NCBI GenBank assembly: GCA_012838795.1
Contig: DUOO01000059.1
Coordinates: 1 to 36,552 of the forward strand
DNA: 36,552 nucleotides
Reading direction: 5' to 3'
Source: Clostridiaceae bacterium
Lineage (GTDB): Bacteria; Bacillota; Clostridia; Saccharofermentanales; DTU023
Shown here: positions 1 to 8,927 of the stretch, piece after piece
How the letters are laid out: every line of letters starts with the position of its first letter
How positions within the stretch are numbered: position 1 is the first letter of the stretch
Position numbers and translations under genes: made by a program
The notes under the pieces: generated by a model
What the model was told of the DNA's origin: nothing
Database searches by the model: none
Seen by the model: the letters and a program-made list of their open reading frames with translations, nothing else

Positions 1-393
1 ATTTTGCCCCTGCAAACTTGGTTTTGAGTGGAGCCGTGCCAAAAAAGCCGGCTGTGCGGATCAGAAACGCTCGGCAACCCGCAGGACCGTAAATTTTGCC
101 CCTGCGGGCTTGGTTTTGAGTGGAGCCGTGCCAAAAAAGCCGGCTGTGCGGATCGGAAACGCTCGGCAACCCGCAGGACCGTAAATTTTGCCCCTGCGGG
201 CTTGGTTTTGAGTGGAGCTGTGCCAAAAAAACCGGCTGTGCGGATCGGAAACGCTCGTCAACCCGCAGGACCGTAAATTTTGCCCCTGCAAACTTGGTTT
301 TGAGTGGAGCCGTGCCAAAAAAGCCGGCTGTGCGGATCAGAAACGCTCGGCAACCCGCAGGACCGTAAATTTTGCCCCTGCGGGCTTGGTTTT
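1..393. repeat. 92-bp tandem repeat array (four full units plus a partial one; left end outside window)
   Basis: Units run 1-92, 93-184, 185-276 and 277-368, followed by a truncated copy from 369 to about 393. Units 1 and 4 are identical. Units 2 and 3 differ from them at a few positions, mainly a three-base AAA/GGG switch near base 14 of the unit and single changes later. The unit is far more GC-rich than the surrounding DNA. The junction of neighbouring units makes an inverted repeat, CCCGCAGG then CCTGCGGG, which is perfect only where the GGG variant follows. Because 92 is not a multiple of three, frames stay open on both strands, but each shifts at every unit, so coding is unlikely. There are no unique spacers. 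Function unknown; it could be a structured intergenic repeat or a transcribed RNA array. Confidence 0.95.
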
Positions 394-410
394 TGACATG
401 AATAAGACGT

Positions 411-442
411 AAAAAAGGCAGTCTCTATTAAACTGCCTTTTT
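411..442 (-). terminator. Intrinsic terminator of the CoA-transferase gene
   Basis: An 11-bp perfect inverted repeat, AAAAAGGCAGT (412-422) and ACTGCCTTTTT (432-442), surrounds a 9-nt loop. Read on the minus strand it lies 29 nt past the CoA-transferase stop and ends in a run of six T. The A and T tails on both sides make it potentially bidirectional, so it would also stop transcription coming out of the repeat array. Confidence 0.85.
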
Positions 443-470
443 CGAGTTATCCATATACTAACAAAGACAA

Positions 471-1820
471 TTATCGTTTATTAGAATTACGCCAGATTCC
501 TTGTTCTGTTGCGGATTTGATCAAGTCTTCACGGAAATCAGGATGAGCTAAATTGATTAAACCTTCCGCTCTTTGCCAAGCAGACTTACCTTTCATATTA
601 AACATACCGTATTCGGTAACGACATAATGAACCGTAGTATACGTATCGGTGACTCTGGATTTTGAGATGAAAGGAATAATACGGCTGAAAGTTTCACCTT
701 TTCTATTGGTAAAAGTTGAACTCAAAGCAATAAAACTTTTACCGCCTTGTGAATGATAAGCACCCATTACAAAATCTAATTGACCTCCTGTTCCGCTGAT
801 ATGACGGAAACCGGTAGATTCAGCATTGACCTGACCGAATAAATCAATTTCAATTGCATTATTGATTGAAATAAAATTGTCAAAACTGGAAATAACCTGA
901 GGTGAATTGACATAATCAACCGGTGCACTTAATAATTGAGGATTATTATCCATAAAATCATATAGTTCCGAGGAACCGATCGCAAAAGTAAAGACCTGCT
1001 TGCCACGATCAAGCTTCTTTCTCTTACCGGTAATAATTCCGGCTTTTGTCATATTCATCATGCTGTCGACATAAAATTCACTATGAATTCCCAAATCTTT
1101 AATATCCGATGCCGCAATCATTTCACCGACTGCATTGGGCATTCCGCCAATTCCCAATTGTAAGGTAGCACCGTCAGGAATTTGATTCATAATTAGTGCG
1201 GCAATTTCACGATCTGTTGCATCGGGTTCCGGATTACCGATTGTGCTGAGAGGGGAAGAATGTTCTACGATTGCATCAACTTGATCAATATGAATGCATT
1301 CATCGTATAAACCGTAAACATGGGGCATTTGATCATTTACTTCGAGAATTATATGTTTAGCTCTGCGGATAGCTTCCATTACATGTGAATTGCTCGGCCC
1401 GAAGTTAAAGAAGCCGTGCTTATCCATAGGGGTTGTTTGCATCATTACAACGTCGACCCGCTCAATATCTTCTTTTCTGCGATAGAGGATCGGAGCTTCG
1501 GAATAACGAAACGGTGTATAGAAGGCATAACCTTTACTGGCATATTGACGTTCGTAACCGCCGAAATGCCATGAGTTTATTGTAAAAACATTTCGATTCA
1601 ATCTTTCATTTGCTTCCATTATTGCAGCCGGTCTGATGCAGAGCAGTGTCCGCACATTAATATCCTCAAGTTCATCTGCACGATCAGCTAAGGCTTGATC
1701 AAGAACTAAAGGCATACTTGGACCGATTGTATAATCCAGCCAGTCACCGGATTTTACGATTTTTACAGCTGCTTCGGGAGAAGTCAGTTTAGATTGATAA
1801 AGTGAATGATAATTAGTCAT
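471..1820 (-). CDS. Acetyl-CoA hydrolase/transferase family protein, probable butyryl-CoA:acetate (or 4-hydroxybutyrate) CoA-transferase
   Basis: A cytoplasmic class I CoA-transferase that swaps CoA between an acyl-CoA and acetate, normally the last step of butyrate formation. The protein (449 aa) has the usual family length. It shows the segment [16 protein letters not shown], the glycine-rich GIGGMPNAV loop (about residues 223-231) and HSEFYVDS, whose Glu (about 248) matches the catalytic glutamate that forms the CoA thioester in 4-hydroxybutyrate CoA-transferase. The reading frame extends four codons upstream to 1832, but GGAGG lies inside that extension, five bases before the ATG at 1820, so the shorter start is chosen. 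It is divergent from thiolase and ends in a strong terminator. Butyryl-CoA versus 4-hydroxybutyryl-CoA preference cannot be settled by eye; the neighbouring genes favour butyrate. Confidence 0.88.
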   Translation of the reverse strand: MTNYHSLYQSKLTSPEAAVKIVKSGDWLDYTIGPSMPLVLDQALADRADELEDINVRTLLCIRPAAIMEANERLNRNVFTINSWHFGGYERQYASKGYAFYTPFRYSEAPILYRRKEDIERVDVVMMQTTPMDKHGFFNFGPSNSHVMEAIRRAKHIILEVNDQMPHVYGLYDECIHIDQVDAIVEHSSPLSTIGNPEPDATDREIAALIMNQIPDGATLQLGIGGMPNAVGEMIAASDIKDLGIHSEFYVDSMMNMTKAGIITGKRKKLDRGKQVFTFAIGSSELYDFMDNNPQLLSAPVDYVNSPQVISSFDNFISINNAIEIDLFGQVNAESTGFRHISGTGGQLDFVMGAYHSQGGKSFIALSSTFTNRKGETFSRIIPFISKSRVTDTYTTVHYVVTEYGMFNMKGKSAWQRAEGLINLAHPDFREDLIKSATEQGIWRNSNKR

Positions 1821-2299
1821 ATTACCCTCCATTCTATTTAAACAAGTTTTTTAATAATCTATGATTTAATTTAATGATATAAATAAGATTAACCTAATAT
1901 GCTATAATATACAAGAATATAAATATAGAATTAATTAAATAAACTTGTGTATTTATATATATGATCAACAGTATACCGTGAACGTTTACGATAATTAAAT
2001 GTTTTTGATAGATATTAAAAAAAATATTAGCTTATTAATTCGCAATAATATACAATTGTTATTGAATAATAAGACTTTGCTTCCGAGACATCTGAAAGCA
2101 AAAGTCAAACCAAAGCCAAGCGAAAGCAAGGAGAAAACAGATCATTATTAAATAATTGAGATATCAATTGGATAAAAATCGAGAATAGATTGATCTTGAC
2201 AGACAGTTTATTAATAGAATTATCCGTTAAGAATTTAGACACAAACATAGTACAAAAATTGATTAAAACCAAATAAAAAATGAAGAGAAAGGGTATTTT
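1821..2299. other. Long AT-rich divergent intergenic region with inverted repeats
   Basis: No gene is visible in these 479 bases between the divergent CoA-transferase and thiolase genes. It contains a 14-bp palindrome with one mismatched pair at 1977-1990 (CGTGAACGTTTACG), which resembles a LacI-family operator because of its central AACGTT. It also contains a 10-bp stem with one bulged A (2073-2082 with 2096-2106). Both are too far upstream to be ordinary thiolase leader elements unless transcription begins well before the promoter proposed at 2196. No T-run follows the stem, so it is not an obvious terminator. No perfect Rex operator was found. Confidence 0.45.
2196..2223 (+). promoter_or_regulatory. 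Candidate sigma-A promoter for the thiolase gene
   Basis: A perfect -35 TTGACA at 2196-2201 is followed after 16 nt by AATTAT at 2218-2223, a 4/6 match to the -10 consensus. The predicted start is about 70 nt before the thiolase ATG. The -10 is weak and the region is very AT-rich, so this is only a candidate. Confidence 0.4.
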
Positions 2300-3487
2300 A
2301 TGTCAAAAAAAGTAATCATAGCCGGAACAGCCAGAACCGCAGTGGGTACAATGGGGGGGAGTTTGAGCACTGTACCTGTTGCTAAATTGGGAGAAATTGT
2401 GATCAGAGAAGCTGTAAAGAGGGCAGGAATTAAACCTGAAGATGTAGATATGGTTTATATGGGCTCCGTATTACAAGCTGCTCAAGGTCAAAATGTTGCA
2501 AGACAAGCATCAATACATGCAGGCTTGCCGGTAGAGACACCTGCTATGACAGTGAATATTGTCTGCGGTTCAGGTTTAGAAGCAGTTAATATGGCAGCTC
2601 GTTTAATTAAATATGGCGAAGCCGATATCGTAATTGCCGGAGGTATGGAAAATATGTCGAATGCACCATATGCTCTGACCAAAGCTCGTTACGGTTACCG
2701 CATGGGTGATGCTCAAATTCATGATACTATGACCTATGACGGCTTAACCGATATCTTCAATAAGTACCATATGGGCATTACCGCTGAAAATGTAGCAGAA
2801 AAATATGGTTTGACCAGAGAAGAATTGGATGAGTTTGCCACTAACAGTCAACAAAAGGCCACACAGGCTCAAGCAGATGGTAAATTCAAAGATGAAATTG
2901 TTGAAGTTGAAGTTCAGCAACGTAAAAATACAATCATTTTTGATCAGGATGAGGGTATACGTGCCGGAACTACTGTTGAAGTATTGGCAAGATTACGTCC
3001 TGCTTTCAAAAAAGATGGAATAGTCACAGCCGGTAACTCTTCATCTATTAATGACAGTGCTGCGGCAGTAGTCGTAATGAGTGAAGAAAAAGCGAAAGAA
3101 CTTGGTGTTACTCCGGAAGCGGAATGGATTGACAGTGCATTAGGTGGTGTAGATCCTGCTTTTATGGGACTTGGACCGATTTATGCAACCAGAAATCTGA
3201 TGAAAAAAGTAGATTTCGAAATTCAGGATTTTGATTTAATCGAAGCGAATGAAGCCTTTGCCTCACAATCAATTGCTGTTATACGTGATTTAGAGTTAGA
3301 CCCTGCCAAAGTCAATGTCAATGGCGGTGCAATTGCTTTAGGTCATCCGATCGGTGCATCAGGCGCACGTATTTTGATTACTTTAATTCATGAAATGAAT
3401 CGTCGTGATGATGCTGAACTCGGTTTAGCAACCTTATGTATCGGTGGCGGAATGGGTTGTGCCACGGCAATCAGAAAATATAAATAA
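2300..3487 (+). CDS. thlA: Acetyl-CoA C-acetyltransferase (thiolase)
   Basis: Condenses two acetyl-CoA into acetoacetyl-CoA in the cytoplasm, the entry step of the butyrate pathway. At 395 aa it has standard thiolase length. The three catalytic signatures are present: the acyl-accepting Cys89 in NIVCGSG, His349 in [16 protein letters not shown], and Cys380 in [15 protein letters not shown] lies about 8 bases before the ATG as ribosome binding site. It is followed on the same strand by crotonase and 3-hydroxybutyryl-CoA dehydrogenase, with gaps of roughly 90-100 bases, so the three probably form one transcription unit ending at the hairpin at 5335. The symbol follows clostridial usage; biosynthetic direction is inferred from context. 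Confidence 0.95.
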   Translation: MSKKVIIAGTARTAVGTMGGSLSTVPVAKLGEIVIREAVKRAGIKPEDVDMVYMGSVLQAAQGQNVARQASIHAGLPVETPAMTVNIVCGSGLEAVNMAARLIKYGEADIVIAGGMENMSNAPYALTKARYGYRMGDAQIHDTMTYDGLTDIFNKYHMGITAENVAEKYGLTREELDEFATNSQQKATQAQADGKFKDEIVEVEVQQRKNTIIFDQDEGIRAGTTVEVLARLRPAFKKDGIVTAGNSSSINDSAAAVVVMSEEKAKELGVTPEAEWIDSALGGVDPAFMGLGPIYATRNLMKKVDFEIQDFDLIEANEAFASQSIAVIRDLELDPAKVNVNGGAIALGHPIGASGARILITLIHEMNRRDDAELGLATLCIGGGMGCATAIRKYK

Positions 3488-3580
3488 ATATGGAGTGAAT
3501 TTTGATTTGATAACAGATAATTCACGGTAGTGAGTATTAATCAGATGATATTACAAAGATTTGAATAAAAGGGGGTAAAA

Positions 3581-4360
3581 ATGGAATTTGTAAAAGTAAG
3601 TATAAATGAAGCGGTAGCAACGATTACAATTGATCGTCCCAAAGCATTAAATGCATTAAATACCCAAGTTTTGCAAGAGATTGCCTCAGCTTTTGCCGGT
3701 TTGGATCTTGAAACAGTACGTTGTGTAATTTTGACAGGTGCAGGTGACAGATCTTTTGTTGCCGGTGCAGATATCGGTGAAATGGTCGATATGGATTCTG
3801 CAGCCGGAAAAGAATTGGGAATTACCGGTAATAAAGTCATGCGTGATATTGAAAATTTCCCGATTCCGGTTATTGCAGCGATTAACGGCTTTGCTTTAGG
3901 CGGCGGTAATGAATTGGCAATGAGTTGTGATATTCGTTTGGCAAGTGAGAATGCGATCTTCGGTCAACCTGAAGTCGGCTTGGGAATTACACCCGGATTT
4001 GGCGGTACTCAAAGATTGGCCCGAGTCATCGGTTCTCTTTCCAAAGCAAAAGAAATTCTTTACACCGGGCGAAATATCAAAGCGGATCAAGCTTTGGAGA
4101 TAGGTTTGGTAAGTGCAGTTTATCCACAAGAAGAATTAATGGCACAGGCTGAGAAAATGGCTTCCATAATTGCAGCTAATGCGCCGATTGCCGTGCGCTA
4201 TACTAAAGAAGCGATTGATCGTGGCGTGCAAACCGATATTGATTCCGCAATTGCAATTGAAGTTGATTTATTCGGTGCTTGTTTTGATACAGCAGACCAA
4301 AAAGAAGGTATGAATGCATTCTTAGAAAAACGCAGAGAAAAGAACTTTATTAATAAGTAA
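3581..4360 (+). CDS. crt: Enoyl-CoA hydratase/isomerase family protein, probable crotonase (3-hydroxybutyryl-CoA dehydratase)
   Basis: Interconverts 3-hydroxybutyryl-CoA and crotonyl-CoA. The 259-aa length is typical for crotonase. The oxyanion-hole segments (FVAGADIGEM at 59-68 and GFALGGGNELA at 103-113) are visible. The two catalytic glutamates fall at Glu111 (GGGNE) and Glu131 (GQPEVGLGI), which matches active hydratases rather than isomerase-only relatives. A strong GGGGG ribosome binding site lies just before the ATG. It sits between thiolase and the dehydrogenase, the usual clostridial butyrate gene set, although the order here (thl-crt-hbd) separates it from bcd/etf, which are not seen. 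Confidence 0.93.
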   Translation: MEFVKVSINEAVATITIDRPKALNALNTQVLQEIASAFAGLDLETVRCVILTGAGDRSFVAGADIGEMVDMDSAAGKELGITGNKVMRDIENFPIPVIAAINGFALGGGNELAMSCDIRLASENAIFGQPEVGLGITPGFGGTQRLARVIGSLSKAKEILYTGRNIKADQALEIGLVSAVYPQEELMAQAEKMASIIAANAPIAVRYTKEAIDRGVQTDIDSAIAIEVDLFGACFDTADQKEGMNAFLEKRREKNFINK

Positions 4361-4456
4361 AGTCTTTTGTCAGCAAAATAATAGAAAAAAATTAAAATCT
4401 TGGAAATGTCTGAAATATAAAATATTAATAATTTTATTCGAAAGAAAGGAATAGAT

Positions 4457-5296
4457 ATGAAAATTGGCGTTATCGGTGCAGGTATAATGGGAAGCGGAAT
4501 TGCTCAAACTTTTGCTCAAACAGAAGGTTATGAAGTAATGCTTTCGGACATTAACATTGAATTGGCAGAAGCCGGCAAAGCAAGAATAGCTAAAAGTTTA
4601 GCCAGATTGGTTGACCGGGGCAGAATGGAACAAGAAAAAGCAGATGCGATAGTTGCCAATATCACACCTTGTTTGAACAAAGATTTGGCTGATTGTGATT
4701 TAATTGTTGAAGCGGCTCTTGAAAATATGGATATCAAAAAAGCAACTTTCAAAGAATTGGACAGTATGTGTAAAGAAGATACAATTTTTGCTACTAACAC
4801 ATCTTCACTTTCAATTACTGAAATTGGCAATGGCTTAAATCGCCCGCTTATCGGTATGCATTTCTTCAATCCTGCTCCGGTTATGAAATTAGTCGAAGTT
4901 ATTCCGGGTCTGAACACACCGGATGAATTGGTTGAAAAAATCACAAACATTTCGCAAGAAATCGGCAAAACTCCGGTTAAAGTAAATGAGGCTGCAGGTT
5001 TTGTCGTAAACAGAGTTTTGATTCCGATGATCAATGAAGCGGTCGGACTTGTAGCTGAGGATGTAGCAAGTGCAGAAGGTGTTGACACTGCAATGAAGCT
5101 TGGAGCTAATCATCCGATGGGGCCATTGGAATTAGGAGATCTGATCGGTTTGGATGTTTGCCTGGCAATCATGGAAGTTCTGTATACTGAAACCGGCGAT
5201 TCAAAATATCGTCCACATCCTTTACTTCGCAAAATGGTACGCGGCGGTAATTTAGGTCGCAAAACCGGCAAAGGATTTTATGATTACAGCAAATAA
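4457..5296 (+). CDS. hbd: 3-hydroxybutyryl-CoA dehydrogenase
   Basis: Reduces acetoacetyl-CoA to (S)-3-hydroxybutyryl-CoA. The protein is 279 aa, close to the usual 280. It begins with a Rossmann [10 protein letters not shown] motif (about 7-16). Asp31 at the end of the second strand suggests NAD(H) rather than NADP(H). The catalytic pair His135 (GMHFFNPAP) and Glu147 (KLVEVIP) and the C-terminal dimerisation region with AAGFVVNR follow. AAAGGA lies upstream at a good distance. It is the last gene of the thiolase-crotonase-dehydrogenase run and is followed by a strong terminator. Confidence 0.95.
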   Translation: MKIGVIGAGIMGSGIAQTFAQTEGYEVMLSDINIELAEAGKARIAKSLARLVDRGRMEQEKADAIVANITPCLNKDLADCDLIVEAALENMDIKKATFKELDSMCKEDTIFATNTSSLSITEIGNGLNRPLIGMHFFNPAPVMKLVEVIPGLNTPDELVEKITNISQEIGKTPVKVNEAAGFVVNRVLIPMINEAVGLVAEDVASAEGVDTAMKLGANHPMGPLELGDLIGLDVCLAIMEVLYTETGDSKYRPHPLLRKMVRGGNLGRKTGKGFYDYSK

Positions 5297-5334
5297 TGAC
5301 TATAATTAAGTAAAAATGATCCTGTTTTATGGAT

Positions 5335-5375
5335 TTAGAGTTCTGCAAATTACGATTTGCAGAACTCTAATTTTT
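5335..5375 (+). terminator. Strong intrinsic terminator after hbd
   Basis: A perfect 16-bp stem (5335-5350 with 5355-5370), a TACG tetraloop and five T (5371-5375). It begins 38 bases past the hbd stop. The stretch from 5376 to the MaoC stop at 5496 shows nothing further. Confidence 0.93.
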
Positions 5376-5495
5376 GAGCAGATTTTATGGTTGAGGTGGG
5401 GGTTTCCGCTCAGAATTTTGAGCTGTGTGAAATTTCCTTTGTACAGCGATGAAAAGTGAGCAGATTTAGCTGATTTGTTAATTTTTGATAAATAT

Positions 5496-5930
5496 TTACG
5501 GCTGACATTCAACCATTGCGGTTGCAGTGATTTTTAATACTATGTCATTATTTTGATTTTTAACTTCAAGATAATAAGATATGGCACCATATTTATTTTT
5601 TGATAAAATCTTTTTATCCACAATTGTTACTACACCGTCTAAGTCATCCAAAGGATAAACAGGTTTGAGCCATTCTGCTGAATCAATACTCATGCCGGCA
5701 ACTAAATGCTCCGCATCGATTTTCGTTTTGACCCATTCGCCCCAACAAGCACTGATTGTGTGAAAACCTGAAGCAATAATCCCGCCAAATCTGGATTTAG
5801 CAGCTTCGGTCCGATCAATATGAATAGGTCGAGGATCATATTTCGTTGCAAAATCAATAATTTCCTGTTCGGTTAATTGAACGGTCGGTACTTGATATTG
5901 AGTTCCTATAATATATTCTTCAAAATACAT
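5496..5930 (-). CDS. MaoC-like dehydratase (hot-dog fold)
   Basis: A 144-aa single-domain MaoC/(R)-specific enoyl-CoA hydratase-like protein. The hydratase-2 segment is clear: YDPRPIHID (31-39) supplies the catalytic Asp32 and His37, followed by FGGIIASGFHT (48-58). Such proteins hydrate 2-enoyl-CoA to (R)-3-hydroxyacyl-CoA. The real substrate is unknown. The start lies only two bases after the stop of the upstream MFS gene and has no clear ribosome binding site of its own, so it is probably translated by coupling to that gene. It is convergent with hbd, so linkage to butyrate metabolism is only by proximity. Confidence 0.85.
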   Translation of the reverse strand: MYFEEYIIGTQYQVPTVQLTEQEIIDFATKYDPRPIHIDRTEAAKSRFGGIIASGFHTISACWGEWVKTKIDAEHLVAGMSIDSAEWLKPVYPLDDLDGVVTIVDKKILSKNKYGAISYYLEVKNQNNDIVLKITATAMVECQP

Positions 5931-5932
5931 AT

Positions 5933-7180
5933 TTACTTTACTGAACCGGTTCGGCTGATGCAGAATAAGGCCAAAGCGAATGTGATCGGTGCATAAATAA
6001 ACAGAGTTGCATAATTTTGAGTTAAGTCGCGAATTAAGCCGAAAAGAATCGGACTGAAAATACTTGCACTGAATGAGAAGAAATAATAGTAGCCTGTGTA
6101 AGTGCCTATTTCAGATTCTTTTCCGATTTCCAGAACCATTGGCAATGAGTTGATATTGATTAAAGCCCAGAAGAAACCGCCGAGTAATAACAAAATTCGT
6201 AAAGCCATTAAATTCATCAAAAATATAATCGGAACGAAGACAACGATTATACCGACCAAACCGATTATGATACTTTTGCGACGACCGATTTTAGATGCAA
6301 TAATACCTGATGGAATTGCGAAAGCAACGAACGATACGGAGAAAAATGCCAAAATCATTGAAGCTGAACCTTCAGCTACACCTAAATTCACTACGGCAAA
6401 TGTGGTAAAAAATGTTTCGACTGCATTGTAACCACAAAACCAGAAAAAAATCGCGAATAGTAAGTAGATTAAGTTGCGTCTTTGTTTTGGCGGTAACTTT
6501 TTGAACGTACTTAAACTGATTGAGTTTTTATCATCTTCAGATTTGTCGGAAGATGTAAAAGGAGATTTGGCAGTCGGTTCTTTGACAAAAAGAAATAAGG
6601 TAAATACAGCCACAAGCATGACAACACTGCCCATACCGAAAGTTGCCGAACGACCGTAGCTGTTTGCGATTTTACCGCCAATCAAAAATGCGATAATACT
6701 GGCAACTCCGCCCATCAGGTTGATTACGCCGTTAGCTTTGGACCAATGCCGGCTTGGAGTTAAATCAGGCATTAATGCGACAATTGGTGCACGCCAGACA
6801 GACATTCCGAAATTGAAAACTATAACTATAATCATCAAAGTTACCAGGGAAGGCATTTGTGGAATGAAGAAAAATAAAACGGAGCAAATTGGTGCGGCAA
6901 TCATGATGTACGGCATGCGTTTACCGAATCTGGTCCGGGTGCGATCACTTAATGAGCCGAACAGAGGCTGAAAGACTACACCGAAAGCATTATCAATTGT
7001 CATAATCAGACCGATTAAAGCGGAAGATGTGATAAAGTCTTTCAAAATTAAAGGTACAAAACTATTATATATCGACCAGAGTAATGATGAGGCAAAAAAA
7101 CCGGTTCCGATTAAAAAAGTTTTGCCGTAATTTAATTTGGAAGAATCATTTGCTTGTTTTTTATCTGAACTATTATCCAT
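5933..7180 (-). CDS. MFS transporter, sugar/cation symporter-like (SLC45/GPH type)
   Basis: A 415-aa inner-membrane protein with about 12 hydrophobic segments. The cytoplasmic loop between helices 2 and 3 reads FGSLSDRTRTRFGKRMPYI, the arginine-rich version of the MFS A-motif (GxxSDRxxxRxGRR) common in SLC45/GPH-like sugar carriers. A Lys/Ser/Asp-rich central loop (about 205-230) separates the two halves. GGAGGAG lies about 6 bases before the ATG. Cargo cannot be deduced. It is translationally coupled to the MaoC-like gene downstream, so the transported compound may be metabolised as a CoA thioester, but that is inference. Confidence 0.85.
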   Translation of the reverse strand: MDNSSDKKQANDSSKLNYGKTFLIGTGFFASSLLWSIYNSFVPLILKDFITSSALIGLIMTIDNAFGVVFQPLFGSLSDRTRTRFGKRMPYIMIAAPICSVLFFFIPQMPSLVTLMIIVIVFNFGMSVWRAPIVALMPDLTPSRHWSKANGVINLMGGVASIIAFLIGGKIANSYGRSATFGMGSVVMLVAVFTLFLFVKEPTAKSPFTSSDKSEDDKNSISLSTFKKLPPKQRRNLIYLLFAIFFWFCGYNAVETFFTTFAVVNLGVAEGSASMILAFFSVSFVAFAIPSGIIASKIGRRKSIIIGLVGIIVVFVPIIFLMNLMALRILLLLGGFFWALININSLPMVLEIGKESEIGTYTGYYYFFSFSASIFSPILFGLIRDLTQNYATLFIYAPITFALALFCISRTGSVK

Positions 7181-7284
7181 GGTTGTCTCCTCCTATAAAA
7201 AGTCAAAACAGACTCACTGTTTGCTTCCTCCTTGAATTTCAAAAATTATTATATTATCTATTCCAATCTCAAATTTCTCGAATT

Positions 7285-8028
7285 TTAATTTTTAAAATTG
7301 TTTATATCATCTCTGATTTCTAAAGCGGTTTTAGGGTCGTTGGTAATTAAACCATCAACTCCTAATGCAATAATCTGACTCATTTGCTGAGGGTCGTCGA
7401 CTGTCCAAGGTCTTACCTTTATATTTTTCTTGTGACAAGATTTTACATATTTAGGTATGATCAAATTAGGAAAGAAGGGATGTAAGCCATGAATATGATT
7501 CTTTTTGGCGTATTTCCACGGTTTGAATAAACCTTCCATATAAAGAAAAGCTAATTCAGCGTTTGTGCCAAGCAAACGGAATTTCATGATTGAATAGTGA
7601 TTGAAGGAAGAAAAAATGATTCTTTCTTCCAGATTAAATTCACGAACCAAATCCAAAACATCTTCTTCTAATTCCGGGTATAATACTTGAGCATTTTTTA
7701 ATTCAATATTTAGGTAAACATCTTTTTCTTTGACTAAATCTAAGACTTCTGTCAATAACGGTACATAAGAATTTCGATTATTATTCATAAAAGATGCCGC
7801 ATTAAGCGGTTTTATTTGATCATAGGAAGCTTTGCAAATTTCCAAATCAACATTGGTAACTCTTTGTAAATTTTCATCGTGTGTCACGATAATTTTTCCG
7901 TCTTGAGTTTTCTGGATGTCTAATTCAATTCCTTCAACATTTAAATCCAATGCCGATTGAAAGGCATCCAGCGTATTTTCAGGTTCAAGGATTGCATTTC
8001 CTCTATGTGCGAATATTTTTGTTTTCAT
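7285..8028 (-). CDS. Glycerophosphodiester phosphodiesterase
   Basis: A 247-aa GDPD-family TIM barrel that cleaves glycerophosphodiesters to glycerol 3-phosphate and an alcohol. The signature residues are present: His8-Arg9 (AHRG), PENT (16-19), Glu35 and Asp37 in GIELDIQ, and His50 in VTHD, which bind the metal and perform general acid/base catalysis. No signal peptide is seen, so it acts in the cytoplasm. Its length matches UgpQ/GlpQ-like cytoplasmic enzymes. A GGGG ribosome binding site lies just upstream. No phosphate or glycerol transporter lies nearby to refine the substrate. The 104 bases between it and the MFS gene show no clear terminator. Confidence 0.92.
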   Translation of the reverse strand: MKTKIFAHRGNAILEPENTLDAFQSALDLNVEGIELDIQKTQDGKIIVTHDENLQRVTNVDLEICKASYDQIKPLNAASFMNNNRNSYVPLLTEVLDLVKEKDVYLNIELKNAQVLYPELEEDVLDLVREFNLEERIIFSSFNHYSIMKFRLLGTNAELAFLYMEGLFKPWKYAKKNHIHGLHPFFPNLIIPKYVKSCHKKNIKVRPWTVDDPQQMSQIIALGVDGLITNDPKTALEIRDDINNFKN

Positions 8029-8062
8029 ATCTACCCCTTCTACCCCCTAAATATAAATTTCT

Positions 8063-8076
8063 TGTTAAGCTTAACA
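8063..8076. promoter_or_regulatory. 14-bp perfect palindrome, candidate operator
   Basis: TGTTAAGCTTAACA lies between the divergent phosphodiesterase (35 bases from its start) and the zinc-ribbon gene. The half-sites resemble those of Rex (TTGTTAA...TTAACAA), but the centre is two bases shorter than the clostridial Rex consensus. A wider CTTGTT/AACAAG pair (8061-8066 with 8090-8095) overlaps it. The regulator is unknown. Confidence 0.3.
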
Positions 8077-8216
8077 TAAATTTGTGGTGAACAAGAAAAG
8101 GTTTTGTAATGTTTAATCTTCTTTCGATGAATTCTGTTAAAATACAAAGTAAGTATAAAGTAAAAAAGCACGAAAATACAAATCAAGTATTAATATAAAT
8201 TAAGCGAGGGATCTTT

Positions 8217-8885
8217 ATGAAAAAATGTACACAATGTGGTGCAACCGTTTCGGGAGATGAAAAATTCTGTGGTAATTGCGGAAACAATTTAATGGTATCC
8301 GGTGCAACAACATTTGAAGAGCCGGAAGAGAATTTTACTGAATCCATAGATTCTGCTGAAGATAGTGAAGATTTATATACACAAGACTTGGATTCGCAAA
8401 TTTACCAACAAGATTATGATCAACAACCGTATGTAAAAGATTCTGATTCTCAGGCATATGAAGATAATTCAAATACGTATCCCGGTTACGATTATCCAAC
8501 AGACTCACAAGCCCAATACTATGAACAACAAGCTAAAGGTCCGCATTATCAGAGGGTTTCCTCACAATACCCTTATCCTGCAGCTTACGGATCAGACTCG
8601 GATTACCCGACTCCGCCGAGGAAATTTGATGAGAAATCATTACCGGAAAAATACAAACCGATTTCTGCCTTTGGATATATCGGATATGGACTTCTGTTCA
8701 GTATTCCGCTTATCGGTTTAATTCTGGCAATTGTTTTCGCGATCAGCGACAAAAAAATCAATCGCAGAAATTATGCACGTTCTGTGATTATCGTATATAT
8801 TATTGTTTTAGCAACAGGAGTAGCAGTATTCTTTATTTTTAAAGAAATCATCTATTCTTTGGTTGGAATTTTATCTATGCTCTAA
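8217..8885 (+). CDS. Zinc-ribbon membrane protein of unknown function
   Basis: The 222-aa protein begins with a CxxC...CxxC zinc ribbon (Cys4, Cys7, Cys18, Cys21). A long acidic, Gln/Tyr/Ser/Asp-rich, probably disordered linker covers about residues 33-140. Two hydrophobic helices follow (about 150-175 and 188-213), separated by a basic loop (DKKINRRNYAR). The likely topology puts the zinc ribbon in the cytoplasm. Proteins of this layout are common in Firmicutes and mostly uncharacterised. GAGGG lies 6 bases before the ATG. It stands alone between divergent phosphodiesterase and convergent MATE genes, so context gives no role. Confidence 0.8.
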   Translation: MKKCTQCGATVSGDEKFCGNCGNNLMVSGATTFEEPEENFTESIDSAEDSEDLYTQDLDSQIYQQDYDQQPYVKDSDSQAYEDNSNTYPGYDYPTDSQAQYYEQQAKGPHYQRVSSQYPYPAAYGSDSDYPTPPRKFDEKSLPEKYKPISAFGYIGYGLLFSIPLIGLILAIVFAISDKKINRRNYARSVIIVYIIVLATGVAVFFIFKEIIYSLVGILSML

Positions 8886-8927
8886 ACTTTTGCATTAGTC
8901 ATTTGAATTTATTTTTAACAATTTTGA

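Noticed and set aside
1-393. CRISPR array
   Set aside because: The units are contiguous near-identical 92-bp copies without unique spacers, and no cas gene is seen.
1-412. Open frames of 66-85 codons on both strands through the 92-bp repeats
   Set aside because: The repeat length is not a multiple of three, so the frames only reflect absence of stops in GC-rich repeats; no ribosome binding site or protein-family signal is present.
2040-2075. Rex operator upstream of thiolase
   Set aside because: Only a left half-site (TTGTTA) is present; the right half does not match TAACAA.
4528-5113. Antisense frames of 74 and 186 codons across hbd, and similar ones across crt, MATE, M16 and CapD genes
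   Set aside because: They lie wholly within well-supported genes on the other strand and show low-complexity, motif-free translations.
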